A DNA stretch of 64,000 nt from Arenibacter aquaticus (GCF_003957295.1 NZ_RQPJ01000001.1:124001-188000); one strand, 5' to 3'. Shown: positions 27,563 through 36,086, numbered from the stretch's first letter. The notes: generated from the letters alone by a model not told the origin. Numbers and translations are program-made.

Positions 27563-29335
27563 CTATTCCACTATTTCCATTTTTTTCAACAAGAAAGAAG
27601 CATTCATATTTTTACAGATTCCCGGTTTAAAGGTATAATCAAAATGAAGTTCATTATTGATGATCTCGGCATCAAAATAGTAATTTTTAACCTGTGGCAA
27701 TTCTTTGGAAGCTTCGCAGAGACTTAAATCGTGCGTAGCAATAATTCCGGTCGATTTGGAAGCTACCAGTCGCTCTACAAACTTGCGCGAACCTATGGCC
27801 TTATCCATACTATTGGTCCCTTTTAGAATCTCATCCAATACAATAAAATAACCACCATTCCCAATCTGATCTACAATATATTTAAGTCGCTTTAATTCCG
27901 AAAAGAAATAGGATTCATCATCGGTAAGGGAGTCCGTGGTCCGCATACTGGTAATCAATTTTATAGGACCATATTCCGCTGCCGAGGCACAAACTGGAAG
28001 GCCCATATTGGCCATAACAATCTGAAGGGACACCGTCCTTAAAAATGTACTTTTTCCGGCCATATTGGCTCCGGTCACAATAAAAAACTCCTCTCGCAGT
28101 AAATTGATATCATTGGTAACCGCTTTCTGGGGATCCAATAAAGGATGTGATGCCTCACTTGCCTTGAGAACAACATCGCCTTCTACAAGTTTTGGAAAGA
28201 CATAATTGGGATGGTTATGGGCAAAATTCCCCAAACTATTGTACACATCAAAAAAGGCGATGGCCTTAAACCAATTTTCAACCTTGGCCCCATGCCTGTC
28301 TATCCACTGTTCTATTCTATGTGCTTGCCGCAGGTCCCATAAAAAGAATCCGTTTCCCAGTAAAGCAAAAAACATATTGTTCCGTTGATCCAAGGCGCTC
28401 AGTATTTCCGAAAATTCCTTTAAGATCTGTGATGCCTTTTCTGTCGTGGACACAACACTATTCCTTTTTTCCTTTAAAAGATCTGAAGTAAATGTCTCCT
28501 CCTCTATTTTTAATATCAACTTTTGATATTGCCGAAAAGTGCTTTGTACCCTATTGGCATCCGATGCCAATTTGGAAGTGTTTTTTAGGTAATAACCACT
28601 TAGCAACAAACCCACCAAAAGAATTACTATAATGGGAAATCCAGGTAGTAAACCCAGTAAATATCCCCCAATAAGAATCACGGAAAGAAGGGAAAATATA
28701 TAAGATATTATCCGCATGGCCTTAGGAACATAAGATGTATACCCTTTAAGCCAAGACACTATGGTCTTTGTACCTACATCCGTTTTTACCAAGAATGCTA
28801 TTGCTGAAAACTGCTGTCTCCAGTCGGGCATTTTGGCCAATTCCGCAACAGCCTCCTGTTTGGAAGCAATATTATCTATATTGTTGGATAAGAGCATTTC
28901 TACCAACAGTTCACTGCCCTGGGGCAAGGCGGTACGGTTGCTGTACTGATAAAAGGAACCTTTCCCAAAAAGATCTATGTCCTGTGCAAAAAAGTGCGAA
29001 GGATCCTTATACTCCAATCCGTCGGGAAGCTGATGGAATTTGCGCTCCAGAACCTGAATCTCGGTTTGGTTTAATTTTATAAGTGCCAATAATTTATCCC
29101 TCTGATACAATAAATCTGTATGCTTTGAAATCAGATAAAGAAATATGGCAATTGCCACAATAATTACTGTAAAGACCAATTTGGCCTCACCAAAAAGAAA
29201 GTAGACCATGGCTGCCGCAGCAAAAAAAACTAGCAACCTTATACTACTGGATACAACAAGCCTTTGTTTTACCTTGCCCAGCTGCTCTTTATAGGTTTCA
29301 ATTCTATTTTGATAAAAAGATGTAAGACTATCCAT
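27563..29335 (-). CDS. Membrane-anchored MutS-related ATPase
   Basis: 590 residues. The N-terminal half has two early hydrophobic helices (about 33-70) and another pair near 215-250, which mutS mismatch-repair proteins lack. The C-terminal MutS ATPase domain is intact: Walker A GANMAGKSTFL (about residue 425), TDSLTDDESYFFSEL, the Walker B YFIVLDEILKGTN and the switch ATHDLSL. The DNA-binding domain I (FxE) and clamp typical of true MutS are not seen. This Bacteroidota subfamily has an unknown role. It is 83 bp from the YdjM-type gene downstream and 35 bp from the MmcQ gene upstream. Confidence 0.88.
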   Translation of the reverse strand: MDSLTSFYQNRIETYKEQLGKVKQRLVVSSSIRLLVFFAAAAMVYFLFGEAKLVFTVIIVAIAIFLYLISKHTDLLYQRDKLLALIKLNQTEIQVLERKFHQLPDGLEYKDPSHFFAQDIDLFGKGSFYQYSNRTALPQGSELLVEMLLSNNIDNIASKQEAVAELAKMPDWRQQFSAIAFLVKTDVGTKTIVSWLKGYTSYVPKAMRIISYIFSLLSVILIGGYLLGLLPGFPIIVILLVGLLLSGYYLKNTSKLASDANRVQSTFRQYQKLILKIEEETFTSDLLKEKRNSVVSTTEKASQILKEFSEILSALDQRNNMFFALLGNGFFLWDLRQAHRIEQWIDRHGAKVENWFKAIAFFDVYNSLGNFAHNHPNYVFPKLVEGDVVLKASEASHPLLDPQKAVTNDINLLREEFFIVTGANMAGKSTFLRTVSLQIVMANMGLPVCASAAEYGPIKLITSMRTTDSLTDDESYFFSELKRLKYIVDQIGNGGYFIVLDEILKGTNSMDKAIGSRKFVERLVASKSTGIIATHDLSLCEASKELPQVKNYYFDAEIINNELHFDYTFKPGICKNMNASFLLKKMEIVE

Positions 29336-29370
29336 TTAGGAATTTCAAAAGTTTCTTAGATTCTGTTGTA

Positions 29371-29730
29371 TTATGATAAGGAATTGAGCTCGGCCCGGAG
29401 TTTTTTGGTTAGGCCTGCAACCACTAATTCATAGGAATGGTCTATCAACTCCCGTACCAAAACAGGGGGCAGGGCCTCCAAATACAAGGTATTCCAATGC
29501 ACTTTGCTCATATGGTATCCACCTACAATCTTACCATCAAAGGTTTCCCGAAGTTCTATAGCCCTTTCCGGATCACATTTTAAATTGGCCTGGGACGGAA
29601 TCTTTTCCAGAGGTACCAAGGCAAACATTTTACCCATAACCTTAAAGACCAAGGTAGCCGCATCAAAAGGAAATTCTTCGGTAACGCCCTTTTTGCCAAT
29701 ACAATGCTCCCTAAACTCCTCAATGTTCAT
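29371..29730 (-). CDS. MmcQ/YjbR family protein
   Basis: 119 residues. MNIEEFREHCIGKKGVTEEF and PFDAATLVFKVMGKMFAL are typical of the MmcQ/YjbR fold, as are GYHMSKVHWNTLYLE and LIDHSYELVVAGLTKKLR. The fold resembles a double-wing DNA-binding domain, but the role is not known. It is probably in the same minus-strand unit as the MutS-like gene (35 bp gap). Confidence 0.9.
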   Translation of the reverse strand: MNIEEFREHCIGKKGVTEEFPFDAATLVFKVMGKMFALVPLEKIPSQANLKCDPERAIELRETFDGKIVGGYHMSKVHWNTLYLEALPPVLVRELIDHSYELVVAGLTKKLRAELNSLS

Positions 29731-29964
29731 AGCTACTAAATTATATGTCCCTGATAATATACAAGTAGTTCAAGGTTGTTATACCACCCAAAATGCAACA
29801 CTTCTAAATCATCAATATTATTGCAAATAGCGCTATAGGCCTATCCCAAAAAAAACAGTGGTTAATATTATCCCTGTATTGTCCTAGCCTACTTCTTAGA
29901 TGTAATTCCGCAACCCTACTTTACCATAAGGGAGCCGCTCTCCCTAGATCAACAAAATACTATA

Positions 29965-30360
29965 TTAAATCCCAATGGAATCGTACACGATTACCTTGGT
30001 CCATAAAGAGCTGGATTCTGCCACAAACAAGTTATGGGCTTCTTCTGTTTGGTATTTTGCCTGAGCATCTGCCGATTCAAAGGATACTACCAAGGAATAG
30101 GTAAAGGACCCGTCCACCACATCACGAGTAGCTTTGGGGGGCACTCCCACAAAATTTGTTTTGGCATATTTGGAGTCGCGCATAAATTTCAATAGCGATG
30201 TCTCAAAAGCCTTCCTGTCCTCCACACTATCCGGATTCTTTAGCCAAAAATAAACGGTGTGCACAAAATTGGAATCAAAGTTCTTCATGTTTTCTTTGTT
30301 TTGACCGTAACAGCCTACGGTCATTGTTAAAAATATTACTGTATAAACTATAGTTTTCAT
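29965..30360 (-). CDS. Dabb (stress-responsive A/B barrel) domain protein, secreted
   Basis: 131 residues. A signal peptide (1-19, ending CYG) precedes a Dabb ferredoxin-like domain: FVHTVYFWLKNPDSVEDRKA, FVGVPPKATRDVVDGSF, YSLVVSFESADAQAKYQTE and HNLFVAESSSLWTKVIVYDS. The family dimerises, and some members act as cyclases or in stress responses. Function here is unknown. An imperfect hairpin AGGGAG/CTCCCT at 29929-29945 lies 20 bp downstream and may end the transcript. Confidence 0.88.
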   Translation of the reverse strand: MKTIVYTVIFLTMTVGCYGQNKENMKNFDSNFVHTVYFWLKNPDSVEDRKAFETSLLKFMRDSKYAKTNFVGVPPKATRDVVDGSFTYSLVVSFESADAQAKYQTEEAHNLFVAESSSLWTKVIVYDSIGI

Positions 30361-30469
30361 TTAAGTGTCTGTTTGTATGTTTAGCCTATGCTATTTGATA
30401 TAAGCTTGGTGTTTTCCCTGCTAAAATAACAAACATTTAAACAATATGGACCTGAGGAATAAAAGGTTA

Positions 30470-31093
30470 CTACACATCTAAAAATTGCTTCTTTCGATTG
30501 CTCATTTCCAAAGCGGTATAATCTAACTTCCAACCAATGGTCTCCACAATTTTTTCTATTAAAAGAATAGCCTCCAAAGCCTCTTTATTGGCGGTATCCA
30601 TCAAACCACTTTCCGGAATCTTTTCCTGTATATGTTGCCTTGCCTCGGCATTTAATTTGGTTAGATCCGCCGGGGTAAAGGCATTGAACAGCCCATTCTG
30701 AATATCATAAAATTGTAATTCTGGAGAAATAGACAAAATTTCCGGTTGTGGAAAATTGGTGAGGATAATTTTTTTCTTGTCATTATCGGCATGCAACTGA
30801 ACTTTTTTCAGATCAAACCCAATATGAGCCTTGGCATTGATCACTATCAAGGCCTTCTTTTTACTGCTGACCAGGCTCAAAAAGCGTTCTTTGGTATTTT
30901 CATAGCGGTAAATCTCGGCAAAATCGCCCTCAACCGTAATCAACTTACAAACACTTTTTATCTTGTCCAATAATATATCGGATTGATGTTCGGTCAATTC
31001 CCGTTTCTTTTTCTTTCTAAAAAAGGAAAATACCCAATACATGGCAATAGCCCCCAGTATAAGGCCTGAAAAAAGTTCCAATATATCACTCAT
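30470..31093 (-). CDS. DUF4230 domain membrane protein
   Basis: 207 residues. One N-terminal helix (about 4-24, LELFSGLILGAIAMYWVFSF) is followed by a basic stretch RKKKKRE and then the DUF4230 domain (about 45-160). That domain includes GFDLKKVQLHADNDKKKI and PEILSISPELQFYDIQNGLF. It should sit on the inner membrane with most of the protein outside. The function is unknown. It overlaps the DUF4260 gene by 8 bp, so the two are translationally coupled. Confidence 0.88.
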   Translation of the reverse strand: MSDILELFSGLILGAIAMYWVFSFFRKKKKRELTEHQSDILLDKIKSVCKLITVEGDFAEIYRYENTKERFLSLVSSKKKALIVINAKAHIGFDLKKVQLHADNDKKKIILTNFPQPEILSISPELQFYDIQNGLFNAFTPADLTKLNAEARQHIQEKIPESGLMDTANKEALEAILLIEKIVETIGWKLDYTALEMSNRKKQFLDV

Positions 31094-31445
31094 TTGTTCT
31101 GCCTATTTCTCCTAAATGGGTGTATTTAAACCCCTTGTTATATTTAAGTCCGTAACCCAAGACCCTATCCAAGGAAGCATGGGAAAACAGGATTACCCCT
31201 ATTAATTGTAGCAAAGGTAAGGAAAGATAGACCCCAATAAAATAGATAGCTATTGCCAACCCTTTATGATGGAACAAATTATACCCCATAGCACCTGCCT
31301 TGTCTCCCATAAGATACCCCAGCATACCAATATCTGGTGCCAAGATTAAACCGGCAAACCACCACCAGCTATAATCCAACAAACTAAAAAGATATACGCC
31401 CAAAAGCAGCATCAAAAATTCTTCCAACTTTATAAGTATGCGCAT
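31086..31445 (-). CDS. DUF4260 family small membrane protein
   Basis: The start at the ATG 31443-31445 (MRILIKLEEFLMLLLGVYLF) gives 119 residues. The longer frame to 31511 overlaps the upstream cyclase gene and adds no family residues. Four hydrophobic segments cover most of the chain; LAPDIGMLGYLMGDKAGAM and SHASLDRVLGYGLKY are the conserved DUF4260 motifs. It is an inner membrane protein of unknown function. It is 13 bp downstream of the cyclase gene and overlaps the DUF4230 gene. Confidence 0.88.
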   Translation of the reverse strand: MRILIKLEEFLMLLLGVYLFSLLDYSWWWFAGLILAPDIGMLGYLMGDKAGAMGYNLFHHKGLAIAIYFIGVYLSLPLLQLIGVILFSHASLDRVLGYGLKYNKGFKYTHLGEIGRTNE

Positions 31446-31458
31446 GGCAGAAATAATA

Positions 31459-32208
31459 TTATTCTTCAATCTTATACAGCACCGGTCTACTAGGCGTGGC
31501 ATCGTTCTCAAAGGAGGCCAATTGAAGGTTTAGAAAATACTTACCGTCTTTTATGGAATTAGCCACATAAACAAACTCGGTTATAGTGGCATGCAGGCGA
31601 CGTTTGCCATGGAAGTTCCAAAAGGTTTTATGGGCCATCAAGGCTCCTTCATCCTTTTCCTTATCCACAGAAGGAAGGTCTACCAATAAATGTTCTATTC
31701 CCTTATCCACCAACAATTGAGCAGCATCCTCCAACAAATAAGGAGGATTGGTTTTGGCGTATTGCCGGGTCATCTTCTCCTTTAGATTGGGAATGGTCCT
31801 AATAATTACCGCCTCCCTTTTTTTATTGCCCAAGGCATACTGTAATTGCTTTTTGGAAATCACAAAATCGTCCTTTATTTTCTCTGGGGCTATGGTAATG
31901 ACCTCTGCCATAAAAAAATACTTGGTCAGACTTTTGTTGACCGAATAGAATTCCTTGCTAATATGCCCTACACATTCGGTGTGGGTACCATGGGCATGGG
32001 GGTTAAAATAAATGTTGTTAAAATTGACGGAAGCCCCTTCGGTAACCTTACCCACAAAGTCGCCCTCGCTATGGGGCTCAATTTTTGGTGGCCCTACATA
32101 CCAAGCATTTACATTGGAGTCCTTGCCTGTTATAGGAATGGAAATATCCAAAGGCTTAGTAAGATCTATTTTGTAGTTTTTAGTATTGTGCTTTATAATT
32201 GTTTTCAT
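31459..32208 (-). CDS. Cyclase family protein (kynurenine formamidase-like)
   Basis: 249 residues. The metal motif HAHGTHTECVGH (about residues 92-103) matches the HxGTHxDxxxH pattern of the cyclase/KynB fold, and FNNIYFNP precedes it. DLPSVDKEKDEGALMAHKTF carries the catalytic His/Glu region. Such enzymes hydrolyse amides or cyclise polyketides using a metal. It heads a three-gene operon with DUF4260 and DUF4230. No tryptophan-catabolism genes are nearby, so the substrate is open. Confidence 0.9.
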   Translation of the reverse strand: MKTIIKHNTKNYKIDLTKPLDISIPITGKDSNVNAWYVGPPKIEPHSEGDFVGKVTEGASVNFNNIYFNPHAHGTHTECVGHISKEFYSVNKSLTKYFFMAEVITIAPEKIKDDFVISKKQLQYALGNKKREAVIIRTIPNLKEKMTRQYAKTNPPYLLEDAAQLLVDKGIEHLLVDLPSVDKEKDEGALMAHKTFWNFHGKRRLHATITEFVYVANSIKDGKYFLNLQLASFENDATPSRPVLYKIEE

Positions 32209-32249
32209 ATATGCTGAACTTGTTTCAGTATCTCTTATTGTTTTATTAG

Positions 32250-32692
32250 TTATTCAAATCGTTGCCTTAAAACTATCAATTCCGGAATCATTTCCTTTAT
32301 CACATTCCATTTCCCGTCATTATGCCATTTTTTTATCTGCTTTATGCTTTTAAAGGCATTTCCAATCATCTTAAATTCTTCAAAATAAACAAAAATTTTA
32401 AGTTGATATTTCTTTGTAAAAACTTAAGCCAGACCTAGACCAAAAAGCCTTAGTGGTTTAACAGCATTTTTAGTCGCCCCGATATCATAAAAGGTATAAA
32501 CCTCAGGGCAAGCCCCGAACCTAATAAGAGTAATCAAACCAAGGGTCGAGGTAATGTACTTAGATCCCGCCGAAAAAGGCGGGATTAATTCAACTCAAAA
32601 TTTTCTGTGCGTTTCACCAACTTATCAAAATTAAGTTTCACTAATAAATTTCTTGTTGAATTACCAAGGATATAGAAATATCCTTTTGTCAT
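32250..32692 (-). pseudogene. GIY-YIG nuclease pseudogene split by a hairpin-bearing insert
   Basis: The minus strand has an N-terminal piece (ATG at 32690-32692, MTKGYFYILGNSTRNLL, stop at 32585-32587) and a C-terminal piece. The C-terminal piece (32250-32411) contains KIFVYFEEFKMIGNAFKSI and QIKKWHNDGKWNVIKEMIPE. The two parts match the ends of small GIY-YIG superfamily proteins (KGYFYI and VYFEEF-IKKW blocks). The central GIY..IGVT..L-RR part is replaced by about 175-230 bp of unrelated sequence. That insert has a strong hairpin (ATCCCGCC/GGCGGGAT, 32564-32585) and a GC-richer stretch near 32495-32520. Confidence 0.75.
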
Positions 32693-32720
32693 AAAAAGAG
32701 CTTTGATCATGAGATCATGA

Positions 32721-33854
32721 TCAGGACAAGTTAACCAAAAATAAATCGGCTGCAATCCCATCGCTTAGAAACTTGCCTTTTTTCGACACCAATATATGAT
32801 CCTTCTCTATATAAAGTAGTCCGTCTTCTAATTTTTTTTGGGCCTGTTCCATCAAATAAGCATAAAACTCCTGTCCAAACTCGGTTTTTATTCGCTCTAT
32901 GGATACACCCCAAATGGTCCGCAAGCCGGTCATCACATATTCGTTATAACGGTCGGTTTTGGACAACACCTCTGTTTCCGATGGCAGTTCGTTCTGGCCT
33001 ATTGCTCTTAAGTACTTACTGTTGTTGCCAACATTCCACCCCCTCCTAAAACCGTCGTAGGAATGGGCAGACGGACCTATACCCAGATATTTCTTTCCTT
33101 GCCAATAGGCAGTGTTATTACGGGAAAAATAGCCCGATTTTCCAAAATTTGAAATTTCATAGTTCACAAATTCCGCTTTCTCCAATTTCTGGACAAGGAT
33201 ATAAAAATGAGCTTCCGCCAATTCATCATCCACTGGGGGCACCAATCCTTTATCTATAAATACTTTTAAAGCCGTTTTAGGTTCTACGGTAAGGGCATAG
33301 CTGGAAATGTGGGGCACTCCAAAGGCCAAGGCCTTTTCTATATTGGATATCCAACGCTCATTGGTCATGCCGGGGATGCCATAAATTAGATCAATGGAAA
33401 TATTATCAAAATATTTCTTCGCTAGTACAATACAATCCTCCGCTTCTTGGGCATTGTGCGCCCTGTTCATCATTTTTAAATCCTCCTCAAAAAAAGATTG
33501 AATCCCAATACTCAGCCTATTAATTGGTGATCTGCCCAATTCTTCTATTTTCTCTTTGGAGAGATCATCGGGGTTGGCCTCCAAGGTTATTTCGGGCTCC
33601 CTTACCACATTATAGTTACGGTTAATTGCCTCAATTATCTGGTCTATTTCGGCCGTATCCAATACTGATGGCGTTCCCCCGCCAAAGTATATAGTTTGCA
33701 CCAACTCCTCCTTAAACTCGTCCTTCCGAAGCTCCAACTCCTTAATCAGTGCCAATACCATAGCCTCCTTCTTCCCCATATTGGTGGAAAAATGAAAATC
33801 GCAATAGTGACAAGCCTGCTTGCAAAAAGGAATATGTATGTAGATGCCGCTCAT
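32721..33854 (-). CDS. hemW: HemW-type radical SAM heme chaperone
   Basis: 377 residues. The radical SAM cluster motif is in IHIPFCKQACHYCDFHFSTN (Cys11, Cys15, Cys18), followed by QTIYFGGGTPSVLD and NRLSIGIQSFFEEDL. The HemW-type C-terminal domain is present (YLGIGPSAHSYDGFRRGWN). The family was formerly called oxygen-independent coproporphyrinogen oxidase, but the HemW branch binds heme and delivers it. The stop TGA lies inside a perfect 9-bp palindrome (TGATCATGA/TCATGATCA, 32704-32723) that is followed on the minus strand by CTTTTTATG and could end the transcript. An array of heptamers lies 9 bp upstream of its start. Confidence 0.93.
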   Translation of the reverse strand: MSGIYIHIPFCKQACHYCDFHFSTNMGKKEAMVLALIKELELRKDEFKEELVQTIYFGGGTPSVLDTAEIDQIIEAINRNYNVVREPEITLEANPDDLSKEKIEELGRSPINRLSIGIQSFFEEDLKMMNRAHNAQEAEDCIVLAKKYFDNISIDLIYGIPGMTNERWISNIEKALAFGVPHISSYALTVEPKTALKVFIDKGLVPPVDDELAEAHFYILVQKLEKAEFVNYEISNFGKSGYFSRNNTAYWQGKKYLGIGPSAHSYDGFRRGWNVGNNSKYLRAIGQNELPSETEVLSKTDRYNEYVMTGLRTIWGVSIERIKTEFGQEFYAYLMEQAQKKLEDGLLYIEKDHILVSKKGKFLSDGIAADLFLVNLS

Positions 33855-33863
33855 TTTTTTTGG

Positions 33864-33912
33864 TGGTCAGTGGTCAGTGGTCAGTGGTCAGTGGTCAGTG
33901 GTCAGTGGTCAG
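33864..33912. repeat. Seven perfect tandem copies of TGGTCAG
   Basis: TGGTCAG is repeated seven times without error from 33864 to 33912, beginning 9 bp upstream of the hemW ATG and ending 10 bp from the stop of the four-helix-bundle gene. A perfect 7-bp repeat can change copy number by slipped replication. It may tune the spacing of the hemW leader. Similar heptamers often border four-helix-bundle genes in Bacteroidota, so it may mark a cassette end instead. Confidence 0.95.
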
Positions 33913-33922
33913 TAAAATTAAA

Positions 33923-34288
33923 CTATTTGGAACCAAACTTCTCAGGGTTATTAATCATAAAATAGATTAGTCTCCCTATTTCTTGACTTTCACTTACCAT
34001 CTCATCAAATATTTCCTTGCTTATATATTGACATTCCATTGCATATTCCATCCATACTTGGGTTTCTAAATTCTCAGCATCGCTATCTGTTAGTTTATTG
34101 ATAAAATATTTTGGATAAAGTCTCTTTGCATAAGCTTCGGCAATATTTGCCGAAACACTTCTGGAAGATCTTCTTATTTGATCGGTCAAGGAATATCTTT
34201 CTTCTCTCGGAAATGTTTTTGAAATTTCAAAAATCTTCATCGCCAAAGCAAAAGATTTTTTATACGCCAATAAGTCCTGAAACCTCAT
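33923..34288 (-). CDS. Four helix bundle (S23-like) protein
   Basis: 121 residues. MRFQDLLAYKKSFALAMKIF, then FPREERYSLTDQIRRSSRSV and SANIAEAYAKR, are the standard motifs of the four-helix-bundle family that was first found in 23S rRNA intervening sequences. The function is unknown. It is often carried in repeat-bounded cassettes, and here heptamers lie on its 3' side and two 16-bp direct repeats on its 5' side. It sits between hemW and ruvC. Confidence 0.9.
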   Translation of the reverse strand: MRFQDLLAYKKSFALAMKIFEISKTFPREERYSLTDQIRRSSRSVSANIAEAYAKRLYPKYFINKLTDSDAENLETQVWMEYAMECQYISKEIFDEMVSESQEIGRLIYFMINNPEKFGSK

Positions 34289-34291
34289 AAC

Positions 34292-34410
34292 TACTGATTA
34301 CTGTTCAATACATCAATAATAAATCTTCGAAATAATTAGCAAAAAGATCCGACCAAAATTTTCACGATTCGCTATTACCTTACTATTTACTTATTACTGA
34401 TTACTGTTCA
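34292..34410. repeat. 16-bp direct repeat pair upstream of four-helix-bundle gene
   Basis: TACTGATTACTGTTCA occurs at 34292-34307 and again, without change, at 34395-34410, with about 87 bp between. The first copy abuts the start of the four-helix-bundle gene. The pair looks like a degenerate heptamer-type array (TTACTGA-like units). Confidence 0.85.
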
Positions 34411-34426
34411 CTAAATCCGTCAATCT

Positions 34427-34981
34427 TCACTTTTTTACCCTACCAACATTTTGTTTTACAAAAGCATCCCAGCCGCTATAACTTTTGCCTACTTCTATTC
34501 GGCCTTCGTTATAAAAATGACATACGGCTGCGGCAAGGCCATCTGTACTGTCCAGGTTTTTGGGGAGCGACTTTAATCCCAAGACACTTTGCAGCATTTT
34601 GGCTACCTGCTCCTTACTGGCATTCCCGTTACCGGTAATGGCCATTTTAATTTTTTTGGGCAGGTATTCGGTAATTGGGATTTCACGGGATAGTCCCGCG
34701 GCCATGGCCACGCCCTGTGCCCTGCCCAACTTGAGCATGGACTGCACATTCTTACCGAAAAATGGTGCTTCTATGGCTATTTCGTCCGGGTGGTAGGTGT
34801 CGATTAGTTCTATGGTGCGCTCAAAAATGAGCTTTAGCTTGGTATAGGGGTCATTGTATTTCTGAAGTAGGAGCTCGTTCATTTGAACAAACTCCATTTT
34901 CTTGTTCACCACCTTAATGAGTCCAAAGCCCATAATGGTAGTTCCGGGATCTATCCCCAATATTATCTTTTCGTTTGCCAA
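34427..34981 (-). CDS. ruvC: Crossover junction endodeoxyribonuclease RuvC
   Basis: 184 residues, normal size. The first catalytic Asp is in ILGIDPGTTIMGFGLI, then the Glu in DEIAIEAPFFGKNVQSMLKL, and the final acidic cluster is in KNLDSTDGLAAAVCHFY. RuvC cleaves Holliday junctions symmetrically in complex with RuvAB. RuvA and RuvB are not in the window. It ends 138 bp before the four-helix-bundle cassette and starts 31 bp from the lipoprotein gene. Confidence 0.96.
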   Translation of the reverse strand: MANEKIILGIDPGTTIMGFGLIKVVNKKMEFVQMNELLLQKYNDPYTKLKLIFERTIELIDTYHPDEIAIEAPFFGKNVQSMLKLGRAQGVAMAAGLSREIPITEYLPKKIKMAITGNGNASKEQVAKMLQSVLGLKSLPKNLDSTDGLAAAVCHFYNEGRIEVGKSYSGWDAFVKQNVGRVKK

Positions 34982-35012
34982 TGAAGGAATTATTTTAGGT
35001 TTATACCGTTGT

Positions 35013-35489
35013 TTATTTCGAATTCACAATAATGGGAATCCTAAATTTTGAGGATACGGGCACCCCTCGCTTTAGCGCTGGTGACAAGGGAGGCAGTCCT
35101 TTTAGGCTCTGTGTAATGATACTGCGAAATCCAGGGATCTGATTTTCGATCTCCTCGTTGCGCTGCACTTCCAAGACCGATATTTCACCCATATGATCTA
35201 CCAAAAAATCTACGTAAATGGTGGTATTGATATTGGACACCAACTGAAACTCAAAGTCCTCCAATGTTGCCACGTATTGTGTTAATAGGGTATTTTGAAA
35301 ACAATCCAATTGCCCTGCCTTGTCCAACATTTCATCGCAGTTATCAAATAGTGGATAACGATCTACCTCATTAAAATTTATATTGCGCATTTCCTCATTT
35401 ACCAATTCTTGGGTTCTTTCCTCTTTGGAAGTAAACCAGTCGCAAGAGGTAAAAAGACAAAAACAAGCCAAAACCGCAACTTTCCTCAT
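35013..35489 (-). CDS. Lipoprotein with divergent TonB C-terminal-like fold
   Basis: 158 residues with a lipoprotein leader (lipobox FTSC, Cys16). The sequence YPLFDNCDEMLDKAGQLDCFQ is a divergent version of the VPxFPGCE...CF motif found at the start of the TonB-like repeats in the next genes. FLVDHMGEISVLEVQR and GLPPLSPALKRGVPVSSKFR also match their later strands. It therefore appears to be a stand-alone, lipid-anchored member of the same TonB_C-like family. The function is not known. It is unlikely to be an energy transducer because it lacks the N-terminal inner-membrane helix. Confidence 0.75.
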   Translation of the reverse strand: MRKVAVLACFCLFTSCDWFTSKEERTQELVNEEMRNINFNEVDRYPLFDNCDEMLDKAGQLDCFQNTLLTQYVATLEDFEFQLVSNINTTIYVDFLVDHMGEISVLEVQRNEEIENQIPGFRSIITQSLKGLPPLSPALKRGVPVSSKFRIPIIVNSK

Positions 35490-35651
35490 GTATGCCAGAT
35501 TCTGGGCGAAAATTACAATTTTTTGATCAATTTAATGGATGTATGCTTCAATTTCCTCCAGTATAGACTTATCTTATAGGCTACTATTTTAATGAAATTT
35601 CCTTTGGAATAGTACAGTGGTAATCTTTTAGATAGAAATGTCAGTGTTTAC

Positions 35652-36086
35652 TTATTGGTAATATGGTATTTCTGTTGATCCGAAACAACAAGTATAGTAG
35701 TAGGCAATCCTTTGTAGCGAAACGTTCAGACTTTCTACGTAGGCACGAGCGTGACGCCTGTCTGCCGACCGAAGCAGGCTCGCGCCAGCAATGGAATTTT
35801 TAAGTTTTAGATATAGCCGGCCAAGTTCATATGTTGCCAATTCTTGGGATTCATTTTTCTGGACTATATTTTCATACTGTAACATTGCCTTCTCGTAATT
35901 TCCAATGGCATTGTAGGCCCTGGCAATCTGCAATTTAGATTTTGGACTTGCCACCTTTGCATATTCATTTATAGCCGTGGTGTAATTTCCTATAGCATAC
36001 AGGCTATCGGCTACCGAAATGTCCGATAATTGTGCTTCGGCATTAGCTAACACTAGCACAAAAACAATTGGAAATATTGTTTTCAT
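35652..36086 (-). CDS. TPR protein truncated by a REP-like element
   Basis: 144 residues with a signal peptide (1-18). TPR-like helices run from about 22 to 105 (DSLYAIGNYTTAINEYAKVA and IARAYNAIGNYEKAMLQYEN). From residue about 105 the reading frame enters a copy of the palindromic element (35741-35794), encoding SLLRSADRRHARAY, and then runs through unrelated sequence to a stop. Related TPR proteins in this gene neighbourhood are much longer, so the C-terminal repeats appear to have been lost. It lies 4 bp downstream of the TonB-type gene. Whether the short product is stable is unknown. Confidence 0.65.
   Translation of the reverse strand: MKTIFPIVFVLVLANAEAQLSDISVADSLYAIGNYTTAINEYAKVASPKSKLQIARAYNAIGNYEKAMLQYENIVQKNESQELATYELGRLYLKLKNSIAGASLLRSADRRHARAYVESLNVSLQRIAYYYTCCFGSTEIPYYQ
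35741..35794. repeat. REP-like palindromic element, copy 1
   Basis: Nearly identical (50 or so of 54 positions) to the copy at 39613. It contains GCGTGACGCCTGTCTGCC and GGCTCGCGCC around a short loop (GACCGA), so it can fold into a long imperfect hairpin. This copy lies in the 3' end of a TPR gene. Confidence 0.85.
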
